Shown: piece after piece, positions 6,482-13,256 of the stretch | Position numbering within the stretch: position 1 is the stretch's first letter | Layout: each line of letters opens with the position of its first letter | From: a virus | DNA length: 38,864 bases | IMG/VR virus record: IMGVR_UViG_3300044515_000042 | Span: 1-38,864 of that record | Direction: 5' to 3' (one strand) | Translations under genes and position numbers: made by a program | Notes under the pieces: model-generated | What the model saw: only the letters and a program-made list of their open reading frames with translations | Database searches by the model: none | What the model was told of the DNA's origin: nothing

Positions 6482-6990
6482 ATCCTCTTCTAATCAAAAT
6501 CGCAGCCATCGCCGCAATCATTGTCGCTATCGTCGGAACCACTTGGTTTGCTGCGGATGCACATTATTCGAAACAGTATGCAGCGTTGAAGGCGGAAATA
6601 ACTCAAGCAGCGAAAGACGAACAAGTATCAACAGATGCAACGAACATCAAAAATAATTACGTAACAAAGGAAGCATTCAATGAAGCACAAACTCAATTGG
6701 CTAATGCCCAGTCTAATCTTGACGATCTTAATAAGCGGATGTCAAACAGCACCGGCGCCACTATTGTCAGCCGTGTCGTGTCCCAAGGAAAAGATAGCAC
6801 CTGCAAACTTGACACAGTCTCCAACGGACCAGGAGTTGATACAGGCTCGGGATCAGTTGGTAAAGTTGAAGGAACAGTTGCCTCAACAGAAGTAAGCACG
6901 ATTGATACGTTGGTGTTGGCTGATGTTCTACAAACTGGAATTGATGCTTTGAATGCTGAATTGATTTGGAGGGGGTTCTACAAACAATGA
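6466..6990 (+). CDS. Rz: i-spanin (Rz-like)
   Basis: 174 aa from the ATG at 6466; a GTG eight codons upstream (6442) is an alternative. One N-terminal transmembrane segment (about residues 9-30, KIAAIAAIIVAIVGTTWFAA) is followed by a periplasmic helical, coiled-coil-prone region (AALKAEITQAAKDEQ... EAQTQLANAQSNLDDLNKR). The C-terminus is Gly/Ser/Thr-rich and then helical. Together with the embedded lipoprotein gene this is the classic Rz/Rz1 arrangement: the i-spanin spans the periplasm and with Rz1 disrupts the outer membrane at lysis. No clear endolysin or holin is adjacent. Confidence 0.85.
   Translation: MGTQVNPLLIKIAAIAAIIVAIVGTTWFAADAHYSKQYAALKAEITQAAKDEQVSTDATNIKNNYVTKEAFNEAQTQLANAQSNLDDLNKRMSNSTGATIVSRVVSQGKDSTCKLDTVSNGPGVDTGSGSVGKVEGTVASTEVSTIDTLVLADVLQTGIDALNAELIWRGFYKQ
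6680..6895 (+). CDS. Rz1: o-spanin lipoprotein (Rz1-like), embedded in Rz
   Basis: 71 aa in the +1 frame, wholly inside the i-spanin gene. It has a short basic N-terminus, a hydrophobic segment and a lipobox L-I-S-G-C with the lipidated Cys at 21, followed by a Pro/Ala-rich mature start (QTAPAPLL) and a helical C-terminus. This is how Rz1 proteins look: outer-membrane lipoproteins whose periplasmic part binds the i-spanin. The nested arrangement is as in lambda. Confidence 0.88.
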   Translation: MKHKLNWLMPSLILTILISGCQTAPAPLLSAVSCPKEKIAPANLTQSPTDQELIQARDQLVKLKEQLPQQK

Positions 6991-7172
6991 GTAAAGATGC
7001 GTATGTAATTATTCGAGATAGTCAAATAGTGGGACCTGACTTTGATACCTATTGGGAAGCAAAGAAAGCAGCATTTTCACTATACAAAGATGACCAGTTC
7101 TGTATCGGTATTAGAAAGCCATATGGAATCTTTCATTCAGACATAGCAGAACAAAATGACCAACACTCCTAA
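6987..7172 (+). CDS. small hypothetical protein
   Basis: 61 aa from the ATG at 6987, which overlaps the Rz stop (ATGA) and sits behind GGAGGGGG. Sequence begins MSKDAYVIIRDSQIVGPDFDTYWEAKKAA, a beta-beta-alpha-like pattern. No family recognised. It overlaps the next gene by 17 nt. Confidence 0.6.
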   Translation: MSKDAYVIIRDSQIVGPDFDTYWEAKKAAFSLYKDDQFCIGIRKPYGIFHSDIAEQNDQHS

Positions 7173-7446
7173 CACTTCTCCTCTTGACGATGAGTGGGAG
7201 AACAATCCTGAAACTGTTAGGCATTTGTGGTTAGTTCAATCTTCCGCTTGTGATGCGTTTCAACGAGCTTATTATTTTTTAGGAGTGGAGAACCCATCAG
7301 AAGTGTACAGGATGCAGACTGTAGTTCAGTGGCGAGAAATCGGTGGAATGATATCGCCGCTTACGGATGAACAAAACAAATTGTGGGAAGTTGCTTGTGC
7401 GGCTAAAGAGCGATACGAAGCAGCAGGTGGGACATACAGAGAATGA
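7156..7446 (+). CDS. hypothetical phage protein
   Basis: 96 aa, acidic and aromatic (DDEWENNPETVRHLWLVQSS). Overlaps its neighbours at both ends, so it is part of the same translationally coupled cluster. No family recognised. Confidence 0.65.
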   Translation: MTNTPNTSPLDDEWENNPETVRHLWLVQSSACDAFQRAYYFLGVENPSEVYRMQTVVQWREIGGMISPLTDEQNKLWEVACAAKERYEAAGGTYRE

Positions 7447-7619
7447 AGGACATCCACGAACGTCTTCTCAAACATATGAAAGCCTCTCAACAAAGAGACA
7501 AATGGGCTCTACGGGCAATTAAGCTGTTGAATGATGGGAAGCACAAAGAGGGGATGAAAGCAGCAGAGAAGGCAGAAGAGTGGGAATTGAAAGTTAAGTT
7601 GTTGGAGGGGAAATTGTGA
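7443..7619 (+). CDS. small basic helical protein
   Basis: 58 aa, read directly from the sequence; overlaps the previous stop (ATGA) and the next start. It is Lys/Glu-rich and predicted all-helical (MKDIHERLLKHMKASQQRDK at the N-terminus, KAAEKAEEWELKVKLLEGKL at the end). The pattern resembles a TPR-like or coiled-coil helical pair, but it is too short to assign. Confidence 0.6.
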   Translation: MKDIHERLLKHMKASQQRDKWALRAIKLLNDGKHKEGMKAAEKAEEWELKVKLLEGKL

Positions 7620-7867
7620 GTAAACAATTAGACGCTCTCTATCACGAGTTGGAAATCGTGTGTCGCAGTGACAAACAGTTGACCGTTTATTGGAACGGTG
7701 GGGATTTATTTGATGAGGAGGGTTCTCCATTCACGAAGGACGGCATCGTTAGATACATTGCCTTCCTTATAGAAACCGATTCAGCACACATAGACGACCG
7801 CATTGAAAAGAAGTTCCTAAAGGTCTGGAACGAAATTAAAGAGATTGAGGGTGAAGAGAAAAAGTAA
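7616..7867 (+). CDS. hypothetical phage protein
   Basis: 83 aa from a GTG at 7616 behind GGAGGGG, overlapping the upstream gene by 4 nt. Acidic, with a central FDEEGSPFTKDGIVRYIAFL and a charged helical tail (KEIEGEEKK). Last gene of the 5352-7867 cluster. No family recognised. Confidence 0.65.
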   Translation: MSKQLDALYHELEIVCRSDKQLTVYWNGGDLFDEEGSPFTKDGIVRYIAFLIETDSAHIDDRIEKKFLKVWNEIKEIEGEEKK

Positions 7868-7884
7868 TAAATATTTGTCGATTG

Positions 7885-7911
7885 CATAAATAGTCATATC
7901 AAGAAATTGAT
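7885..7911 (+). promoter_or_regulatory. NATAAATA element with GAAA-capped hairpin
   Basis: CATAAATAG (7885-7893) is followed by ATCAA-GAAA-TTGAT (7898-7911). It begins a long structured leader or small RNA before the GNAT-like gene. Confidence 0.5.
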
Positions 7912-8040
7912 CTTCCTTGGCCGGAAGTTAAAGAAAGAGAGTTAACACAACAATAACAACAAATCGATTTCCAAGGTCCTTCACGGACCAGGAACCGACT
8001 ACAGAGAATCGTTAACTCGTGCCACCTCTGTAGTCGGTAT
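7894..8040 (+). ncRNA. putative structured leader or small RNA
   Basis: Visible pairings: ATCAA/TTGAT (7898-7911), CCTTGG with CCAAGG (7915-7920/7971-7976), AGTTAAC with GTTAACT (about 7939-7945/8010-8016), GGTCC/GGACC (7975-7979/7985-7989) and a perfect 12-bp stem (7995-8006/8026-8037). There is no open frame with a start. It could be a small RNA, or a structured 5' UTR controlling the GNAT-like gene. No T-run follows the last stem, so it is not a classic terminator. Confidence 0.35.
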
Positions 8041-8059
8041 TCGTTTGGAGTATTGGATT

Positions 8060-8548
8060 ATGGAGATGAGGCAAATTACAAAGAAGGAAAAGAAAGTAGA
8101 GTACGACCGAACGTGGGCGCGGTTGCATATGGAACAAAATCTCAATATTAAAATTGGACGATTACCAAAAGAGACACGCATCAAGATTGAGAATCAATTG
8201 AACAGTTACGCTCTCTCAACAAATCACAACACAACACTAAACACGTATTACAACATCGTAGTTGATGAAACTATCGTTGGTGGTTGCAAAATCCGTGTGG
8301 ACATCAATGGAGTAAAGTGTTTGGAGACGCTATACATCAAACCCGAACACAGAAGATTGGGATATCAACGACAAGCAATGAATATTCTGGCTCCTTTGAT
8401 TGATGGAGTGAATTTATTCAAGGAAGAAATCTTAAAATATGCGCTGTTTTGTTATGAAAAGGGTTTCACGGAACAAGCAACTGACAAAATGAATCGAACA
8501 GAACACTTCTTTTTCCGCGCGGACGCAATCAAGCAGTTGGCAGCATAA
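8060..8548 (+). CDS. GNAT-like acetyltransferase
   Basis: 162 aa from the ATG at 8060 behind TTTGGAG. The middle reads as a GNAT core: beta strands YNIVVDETIVGG and VKCLETLYIKPEHRRLGYQRQAM, where IKPEHRRLGYQ aligns with the acetyl-CoA loop (R/Q-x-x-G-x-G/A). The last Gly of the loop is Gln here, so cofactor binding may be altered. A following helix and FCYEKGF match the GNAT C-terminal 'YEKxGF' element. Substrate unknown; phage GNATs can modify host proteins or toxins. Confidence 0.6.
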   Translation: MEMRQITKKEKKVEYDRTWARLHMEQNLNIKIGRLPKETRIKIENQLNSYALSTNHNTTLNTYYNIVVDETIVGGCKIRVDINGVKCLETLYIKPEHRRLGYQRQAMNILAPLIDGVNLFKEEILKYALFCYEKGFTEQATDKMNRTEHFFFRADAIKQLAA

Positions 8549-8613
8549 GGAAGTGTGATGTAGGAACCTAAAGAATTTATTTTCTTTAGTGTCAGAGAAA
8601 TGGAGAAAGTGTG

Positions 8614-8829
8614 ATGGATTTACAAATACAACAAATCAAGAACGACTATAAGAAGTATCTGCGTCACATTGCGGAGCAGTACAATTTTGGTGAAGACGGT
8701 AAGTTTCCACCTGATGTGAATTCGGACCGGATGCTCGAGTTTGATGAATACGTGGAATGGTGGAAGGCAAGACAGACTCGCATCCATGATTTGAAGTTGA
8801 TGTTTGAGAGAGTTGGGGCGAAGAAATGA
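8614..8829 (+). CDS. small hypothetical protein
   Basis: 71 aa from ATG at 8614 (a GTG at 8611 is equally possible) behind GGAGAAAG. Helical, charged and aromatic (KNDYKKYLRHIAEQYNFGEDG; EFDEYVEWWKARQ). A small hairpin CTAAAGAA/TTCTTTAG lies at about 8569-8590 upstream. Overlaps the next gene by 4 nt. Confidence 0.6.
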   Translation: MDLQIQQIKNDYKKYLRHIAEQYNFGEDGKFPPDVNSDRMLEFDEYVEWWKARQTRIHDLKLMFERVGAKK

Positions 8830-9152
8830 AGTTAGATGAACAAGAATGGGGAGATAACATCCCTACAAAAATGACGAAGGAACGTAAGCGTCTAAAGAAA
8901 GCAGCTTGGAATCATGAGTTTGATCTTTTGATGTTACGAACGGTTGGTTATGTTCCCAAGGTAGATCGACAGTCATGGATGATTCCGTTTACTTTTATCC
9001 AATCGGAACCAACTGATGGAAACAACGATCATCGTGGTCGGGCTTTAACTATGTTTTCAGCGTTGAATGCAAATTTGAATGATCGGGAACAAAAAAGACT
9101 TCTCGAATTGGCTTCGTGGTTCCGCTGTTACTTCTATTGGGGCAGCGTATGA
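8826..9152 (+). CDS. hypothetical phage protein
   Basis: 108 aa. Basic patch KMTKERKRLKKAAWN near residues 15-30, then aromatic-rich sequence ending in FRCYFYWGSV. Coupled by ATGA overlaps to both neighbours. No family recognised. Confidence 0.65.
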   Translation: MKLDEQEWGDNIPTKMTKERKRLKKAAWNHEFDLLMLRTVGYVPKVDRQSWMIPFTFIQSEPTDGNNDHRGRALTMFSALNANLNDREQKRLLELASWFRCYFYWGSV

Positions 9153-9646
9153 ACGCCATAATAGTCACTCACGCATTCCGACAAAAAATCGAAAACCGTA
9201 AGGCTGTCAAAACTGGTGTTGGTCTTTCTGTCACTGGAACGGAAGGACCGTACATCGCTGTTCGTGAGGATATGACCTATGGTGTGTTGTGGTTAAAAAT
9301 GGTCAATGGTCTTCTTCAGCGATTCGTAGACGATACCCAATTAAACGGAGAGGAAATAAGGTTCATATCTGGCTTCACCGATCTCACCAAGATGGGCAAT
9401 AAGGTTATGCGAACATTGGTCAAGTGCATTGAGAAGAGGGTAACGACGGAAGAAGAAGTTGATAAGGTGCACTACACGCTGAACAACTGGGAAAGACGTA
9501 AGAACCATCAGCTGTATGTGGAACTCGTCTGTAATGCGCTCATATTGAGTTCACGTGGTATTAACGTCTCCTTCCACCCTCACCAATTGAAGACACCTCA
9601 GTGTGGAGCGCTATACGCTCAAATCGAAAAGCTGATTCCGGCTTAA
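9149..9646 (+). CDS. hypothetical phage protein
   Basis: 165 aa from the ATG at 9149, overlapping the previous stop; the longer frame from 9116 only adds shadow sequence. Mixed alpha/beta composition, with VCNALILSSRGINVSFHPHQ near the C-terminus. It is the last gene before the C-rich, gene-free stretch. By position it might belong to a replication module, but no helicase, primase or initiator motif is seen. Confidence 0.7.
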   Translation: MNAIIVTHAFRQKIENRKAVKTGVGLSVTGTEGPYIAVREDMTYGVLWLKMVNGLLQRFVDDTQLNGEEIRFISGFTDLTKMGNKVMRTLVKCIEKRVTTEEEVDKVHYTLNNWERRKNHQLYVELVCNALILSSRGINVSFHPHQLKTPQCGALYAQIEKLIPA

Positions 9647-10277
9647 AGTAAGACCCCCCCTCTAAGGGATTAAGATAAGAGAAGAGTATAAGACTTAGAG
9701 AGGGGGGAAATACCCCCCCCTCTAATGCAGACAGTTTGAATAGATAAAACCCCCCTCTCTAAGGGATGGTGTTCACCGGTGGGAGCTTAAGCTCCGAAAT
9801 GGACTTCCGGTTGGAATTTAGGTGCACATAGAAGCGCTACGCGCAACAAGACGAGCCAGGAAGGACCTGGCATCGCTTGTTCATCCACCTTCGGTAAAGA
9901 CATCAAGTGGGCAGGAGATAGGTTCTTCCTGGCACCAGTAACTTCTATCAATCCCATAAACGAGCACCTACCAACAAATGAAGAACTCACATTTGTCCAT
10001 TCTTCGTCCACACAACAATCTCACATCGTTATCCACAGTGAGCTATGTGACGTTTCCGTTCTATCACCCTATTAGAACAACAATCGCCTAACGATCACAT
10101 ACTTTCTCTATTTCAAAGTACCAAATCGTTTCCATTGCGCATCCAACAATCACCTGACAATCAAAACGGTTTCTCTTCCGACCGTTGAGCATTGTGGAAG
10201 AATTGTTTCGTTACCAGCACCGTTTACCGAGCCGTAACGAAGTGAAGGCGAGGGCACCATACCTCACTCTCCCCTTT
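9647..10277. other. gene-free region with C-rich repeats and a DnaA box (origin candidate)
   Basis: About 630 bp with no convincing gene. The left part holds three or four related C-tract repeats (C6-8 then TCTAA or TCTCTAAGGGA at about 9653, 9713 and 9751) and one complementary G-tract (about 9699). The right part is unusually rich in CAATC/CACC strings and contains a perfect DnaA box TTATCCACA at 10029-10037. The combination of repeats, a DnaA box and loss of coding capacity suggests a replication origin; this is inference. Confidence 0.4.
10029..10037 (+). other. perfect DnaA box
   Basis: TTATCCACA matches the strict bacterial DnaA box consensus. It lies in the gene-free stretch between two transcription units. 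Confidence 0.5.
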
Positions 10278-10317
10278 GTTGAACGTTGTGTCCATAAATA
10301 GCATCACAACGCTTAAC
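10278..10317 (+). promoter_or_regulatory. NATAAATA element in a 14-nt loop between 13-nt arms
   Basis: CATAAATAG is centred in a 14-nt loop (10291-10304). The arms GTTGAACGTTGTG (10278-10290) and CACAACGCTTAAC (10305-10317) pair at 11 of 13 positions. A closely related copy stands before the Dps-like gene (11647-11687), also with a 14-nt loop. Confidence 0.6.
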
Positions 10318-10328
10318 AAGGAATATCA

Positions 10329-11630
10329 ATGGCAGCACCTAATTACTTTCTCACATGGCCTACGCCAGGATCAGTTCCAGAACGAGGCTATACGCAACTA
10401 ACTGCGAATGACCTTCCATTTTCCTTCCAGGCTGCCAAAGGACGTAACAAGGTTGGTGCTCGTATTCCAACACACAGTAGCGCGAACACCTTTGCTACCG
10501 CAGGTAGCAACTTCACGTGGTCGCTTGCACTCGCGCTACCAGCAGATGTACAGGCCGTCCAGCTTGTCACCTACAACGGATCAGCGTCAGCTACGACAGC
10601 TGTTACAGGTATCGCATCGAGTGGTGCAACCAAGACTGAACTATTGAATAACGCGGGGGTGTGGAAGGCAGCTACTTGGGCTGGTGCCTCTAGCCACACG
10701 ATTCCGGCAGGGTCGGCATTCCTACCGAGTGTCGTGCTTTCCGATTGGATTACCCTGATCAAGACAGGCAGCTACACAGCTACCAATGGTTTGCAGATGA
10801 CGATGTTCTACGCGCGGATCATGACTCCACTGGCGAATGCCAACGTAGGCATCGGCGGTTTCTCAACCACGATTCCCGCCTGGGCGACGATCTCTGATGA
10901 TCAAATATTTGCGTGGCGCTTCCAGTCTGGTGACTTCGTGACGACTCCAACCGGAATGACTGGTTCAAGTGATCCGTCAGCGTGCCCGCTCATTGGTCTT
11001 CGATACATGACACAGACGCAAACGGTAGTCGATGTTGCTTTCTTTGGTGATTCAATCACTGAAGGCTTCGGATGCACACCACGTGGCTTTGCATGGCCAC
11101 ACCAGACGTCGGTCGCATCAATGCTAAATGGGCAGTTGATGGGCGCTAATAACTTAGGTCTACCAGGCGCGACTACTACTCAGGTACTTGCCTCAGCGAA
11201 TGCGCTCCTACCAATATACAAGCCACAGATCGCGTTCTTCCCGATGTTTAGCCCAAACGACTCTGCGGCTCCGGCGGAAAATACTTTTGAGACGTGGCTA
11301 AGCAATGCAGGACAGTTCATCTACCTATGTAACCGTAATGGCACGCTACCTGTACTCTGGAACGGCGTTCCTTGGACAACTGATGGAACGAACACCACAG
11401 CACAGTTCAATCTAGCGCAGGACGCCCTACGTCAGCAGGCAACCATAGTTGGTCAGACATTTGGTACGCAGTTCTGTAACTTTGATCCAGCGCTCGGCAA
11501 TGGAGCCCACCCTGAACTATGGAATAGCGCACTACTCACCTCAGATGGTAAGCATCCAAACAACGCCGGTAATGTGCTCATGATTCAGCCTGCACTAGCG
11601 GCTATCCAAACATTATTGCCGGTCCTGTAG
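10329..11630 (+). CDS. SGNH/GDSL-type esterase
   Basis: 433 aa. The N-terminal half (1-230) is beta-rich with Ala/Ser/Thr-rich strands, like a phage structural or carbohydrate-binding domain. The C-terminal half is an SGNH hydrolase: block I FFGDSIT with nucleophile Ser242, an Asn/Gly pair in NNLGLPG (274-280), block III FSPND (Asn310) and block V DGKHP (Asp406, His409). Likely it removes acyl groups from a surface polysaccharide, either as a virion enzyme or for lysogenic conversion. Hand counts give about 52% GC here, against about 40% in the coat gene, and the leader is shared with the next gene, suggesting a separately acquired module. No signal peptide. Confidence 0.85.
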   Translation: MAAPNYFLTWPTPGSVPERGYTQLTANDLPFSFQAAKGRNKVGARIPTHSSANTFATAGSNFTWSLALALPADVQAVQLVTYNGSASATTAVTGIASSGATKTELLNNAGVWKAATWAGASSHTIPAGSAFLPSVVLSDWITLIKTGSYTATNGLQMTMFYARIMTPLANANVGIGGFSTTIPAWATISDDQIFAWRFQSGDFVTTPTGMTGSSDPSACPLIGLRYMTQTQTVVDVAFFGDSITEGFGCTPRGFAWPHQTSVASMLNGQLMGANNLGLPGATTTQVLASANALLPIYKPQIAFFPMFSPNDSAAPAENTFETWLSNAGQFIYLCNRNGTLPVLWNGVPWTTDGTNTTAQFNLAQDALRQQATIVGQTFGTQFCNFDPALGNGAHPELWNSALLTSDGKHPNNAGNVLMIQPALAAIQTLLPVL

Positions 11631-11646
11631 CGCCTTAATGCTCGGT

Positions 11647-11687
11647 GTTGAACGTTGTGGTCATATAAATACATCACCACATTCAAC
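11647..11687 (+). promoter_or_regulatory. exact TATAAATA in a 14-nt loop of a palindrome
   Basis: TATAAATA (11664-11671) lies in a 14-nt loop between GTTGAA-cgt-TGTGGT and ACCACA-TTCAAC. The whole leader, including AACAAGGAATA before the ATG, is a diverged duplicate of the leader at 10278-10328. Confidence 0.6.
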
Positions 11688-11698
11688 AAGGAATAAAA

Positions 11699-12166
11699 AT
11701 GACTCAGGAAAGCAATCCAACATTAGGTGACAAAGACATCGTTAATCTTCTTCAAGTTTTGATGGCATCAATCGATATGATTTGCATTAAGACTCGTGGA
11801 TACACCTATAACGTACTTGGTGAGAGCTTCTACGAATACCATTCCTTCCTAAATCTCACCATTGAGAACCTACACAAACAAAGCTACAACGTTGCAGAAC
11901 GTATCCGTAGTCTTGATGCAACAGCCAATTTCAGTCTCGATAACATCGAAACATTCTCTGTCGTTAAGGATGCCACAGCAGTTGTTTCCGATTTCTCAAA
12001 GATGGTTAAGGTACTTTTATCTGATTATCAAACAATCAGCGATCTTGCTCGTGACACATTCAAAGCAGCTGGTGAAGTGGCAGATGCAGGAACAATCGCT
12101 TGTGTTACTTCCATTGCGTTGAAGTTTGAACACTTCGCGTGGGAATTGAAGGCGATGGCTTCGTAA
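11699..12166 (+). CDS. Dps-like (ferritin superfamily) protein with degenerate ferroxidase site
   Basis: 155 aa, four-helix pattern, the usual Dps length. Residues 31-73 line up with the Dps signature: KTRGYTYNVLGESFYEYH against K-T-H-x-F-H-W-N-V-x-G-x-x-F-x-x-x-H, then NVAERIRSLD against DEIAERIRALG. The C-terminus (DAGTIACVTSIALKFEHFAWEL) matches the last Dps helix. Of the four usual ferroxidase ligands, His48 and Glu67 remain, but the first His is Thr36 and the Asp is Tyr63. DNA protection or a scaffolding role without iron oxidation is therefore possible. Start ATG behind AAGGAA. Head genes follow downstream after a gap. Confidence 0.8.
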   Translation: MTQESNPTLGDKDIVNLLQVLMASIDMICIKTRGYTYNVLGESFYEYHSFLNLTIENLHKQSYNVAERIRSLDATANFSLDNIETFSVVKDATAVVSDFSKMVKVLLSDYQTISDLARDTFKAAGEVADAGTIACVTSIALKFEHFAWELKAMAS

Positions 12167-12639
12167 TTGGTTCGCCTGAAATAGGGACAAAAAAAGCGCT
12201 ATATAGACTCATTTCACGCCAAATTCGCGGCCGAAAGGACGATTTCCGACAGTTTCTTTGTGACCTTATGGACGATTCTGCAGGTTTTATCGTCCAACAC
12301 CCACAATCCTGCACATTTCTGCACCTTTTTAGAAGGTCAACACAATCTCAAACAATAAAAACAGTCAACACCCAACTGCTTACTTTGTGGGGATTGTTCC
12401 AACCATCACGACGCTAACTAACCATCCTCATATTGATTGAACCATTCGACATCGTGGTATCCGTGCAGGAATACCGTGTTTATTGTTGGGTGATACAGTT
12501 TTTGAACCGTTGAGATCGTCGTGTTCCTGCACGATTTCCACGGTCAGGCCACTGCTAACTCCACGATTGTTGTGGAGATTTAGTTCTGCACTTTTTGGTT
12601 CTTTTCGTTGATGGTCTCCCCAGGAATAAGGAGATCGTT
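12167..12639. other. gene-free region with TGCAC repeats and inverted repeats
   Basis: About 470 bp with only implausible frames. It has a 7-bp hairpin GGACGAT/ATCGTCC (12270-12276/12289-12295). A 10-bp inverted repeat CGTGCAGGAA/TTCCTGCACG (12462-12471/12524-12533) sits within a longer imperfect one of about 22 bp. Further CTGCAC copies lie near 12308, 12318 and 12586. It may be a protein-binding control region, an origin or a packaging (cos/pac) site next to the terminase genes. Confidence 0.4.
12462..12533. repeat. 10-bp inverted repeat around TTCCTGCACG
   Basis: Arms at 12462-12471 and 12524-12533, extendable to about 22 bp with a few mismatches, 52 bp apart. Candidate binding sites for terminase small subunit or a regulator. 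Confidence 0.55.
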
Positions 12640-12828
12640 GTGAACGCAGAATTGTTGGAACTGATTGCCCTAGTTAAAACCAGTACAAGCCCAGTCCAAG
12701 AAGTGGTCCAGTCCTACTTCGATTCATTTGAGTTCTCGGTTCTGAAAGCCGAATGGACGGAAATGAACGTGGTTGAACGTCAGATGTTGATTGCCAAATT
12801 GTCACATGAGAGGAAGAAAGCGAAATGA
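12640..12828 (+). CDS. small acidic helical protein
   Basis: 62 aa from the GTG at 12640 behind AAGGAG (12628-12633); the longer frame from 12595 begins in non-coding sequence. All-helical, Glu/Leu-rich, ending LSHERKKAK. Overlaps the next gene by 4 nt (ATGA), so the pair is coupled. No family recognised. Confidence 0.65.
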   Translation: MNAELLELIALVKTSTSPVQEVVQSYFDSFEFSVLKAEWTEMNVVERQMLIAKLSHERKKAK

Positions 12829-13145
12829 GTGCAATAGACCAAATGTCTCGTCAGGAATTACGTGCTGCTGCGAAAGCGGCTGGTATCAAATACGGCAAAT
12901 TGTCCCTTTTCCAAATTAGGGAAGCACTGAAGGATGCAAAGCCGGTTTCGAAGAAGAAGTCCGAACCAAAGGAACGGAAGGTTCGTTCGGGAACCAAAAT
13001 GGAAGCCGCTCTCGCTGTGATGACCAAGTATCCCGATAAAGCTCGCAAAGAAATCATAGCGAAGTTTATTGACGATGTTGGTTTGACCAAGGCCGGTGCT
13101 GCTACGTACTACAGTTTGGTTCAGAAGAAGATGAAGACTAAATAG
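12825..13145 (+). CDS. putative DNA-binding protein (SAP/Rho-N-like N-terminus)
   Basis: 106 aa, basic. The first 35 residues (MSRQELRAAAKAAGIKYGKLSLFQIREALK) have the helix-extended loop-helix pattern of SAP or Rho-N domains. A Lys-rich linker follows (KKKSEPKERK). The C-terminal domain (EAALAVMTKYP, KEIIAKFIDDVGLTKAGAATYYSLVQKK) resembles a winged-helix-like unit seen in tailed-phage hypothetical proteins. It lies just before the terminase genes and ends at a strong terminator, so a role in transcription or packaging is plausible but inferred. Confidence 0.6.
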   Translation: MSAIDQMSRQELRAAAKAAGIKYGKLSLFQIREALKDAKPVSKKKSEPKERKVRSGTKMEAALAVMTKYPDKARKEIIAKFIDDVGLTKAGAATYYSLVQKKMKTK

Positions 13146-13167
13146 AATCGATTCTCCTACGCACACT

Positions 13168-13191
13168 AAGCCACCTTCGGGTGGCTTTTTT
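13168..13191 (+). terminator. intrinsic terminator with UUCG loop
   Basis: AAGCCACC-TTCG-GGTGGCTT (13168-13187) followed by a T-run. An ACTAAATA element starts 20 bp further on. Confidence 0.95.
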
Positions 13192-13211
13192 ATTGTCTCA
13201 AATTCCATCCA

Positions 13212-13249
13212 ACTAAATAGCTCCACACAACAAGCAAGTAGTGATGGAG
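13212..13249 (+). promoter_or_regulatory. NATAAATA variant before terminase genes
   Basis: ACTAAATAG (13212-13220) comes just after a terminator and 37 nt before the ATG at 13257. CTCCA/TGGAG (13221-13225/13245-13249) pair across the leader. Confidence 0.55.
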
Positions 13250-13256
13250 TTCACAA

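Noticed and set aside
8569-8590. Terminator at the CTAAAGAA/TTCTTTAG hairpin
   Set aside because: The stem is AT-rich and has no following T-run; too weak to call.
9650-9770. CRISPR array from the regular C-rich repeats
   Set aside because: Repeats are short, C-tract based and of uneven spacing, with no spacers of constant length.
9787-10011. A 74-codon minus-strand frame, and an overlapping plus-strand frame of about 95 codons, in the C-rich region
   Set aside because: The minus frame starts with GTG without a clear ribosome site, and the plus frame has no start codon at all. Both lie in DNA of repeat-like composition. They could be a decayed gene, but nothing supports translation.
12139-12417. 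92-codon plus-strand frame after the Dps-like gene
   Set aside because: It starts inside the Dps-like gene in another frame, has no ribosome site of its own and covers hairpins and repeats; most likely a chance frame.
13137-13145. ACTAAATAG at the end of the 12825-13145 gene as a further promoter element
   Set aside because: It is the gene's last codons and stop, and a strong terminator follows 23 bp later with no gene in between.
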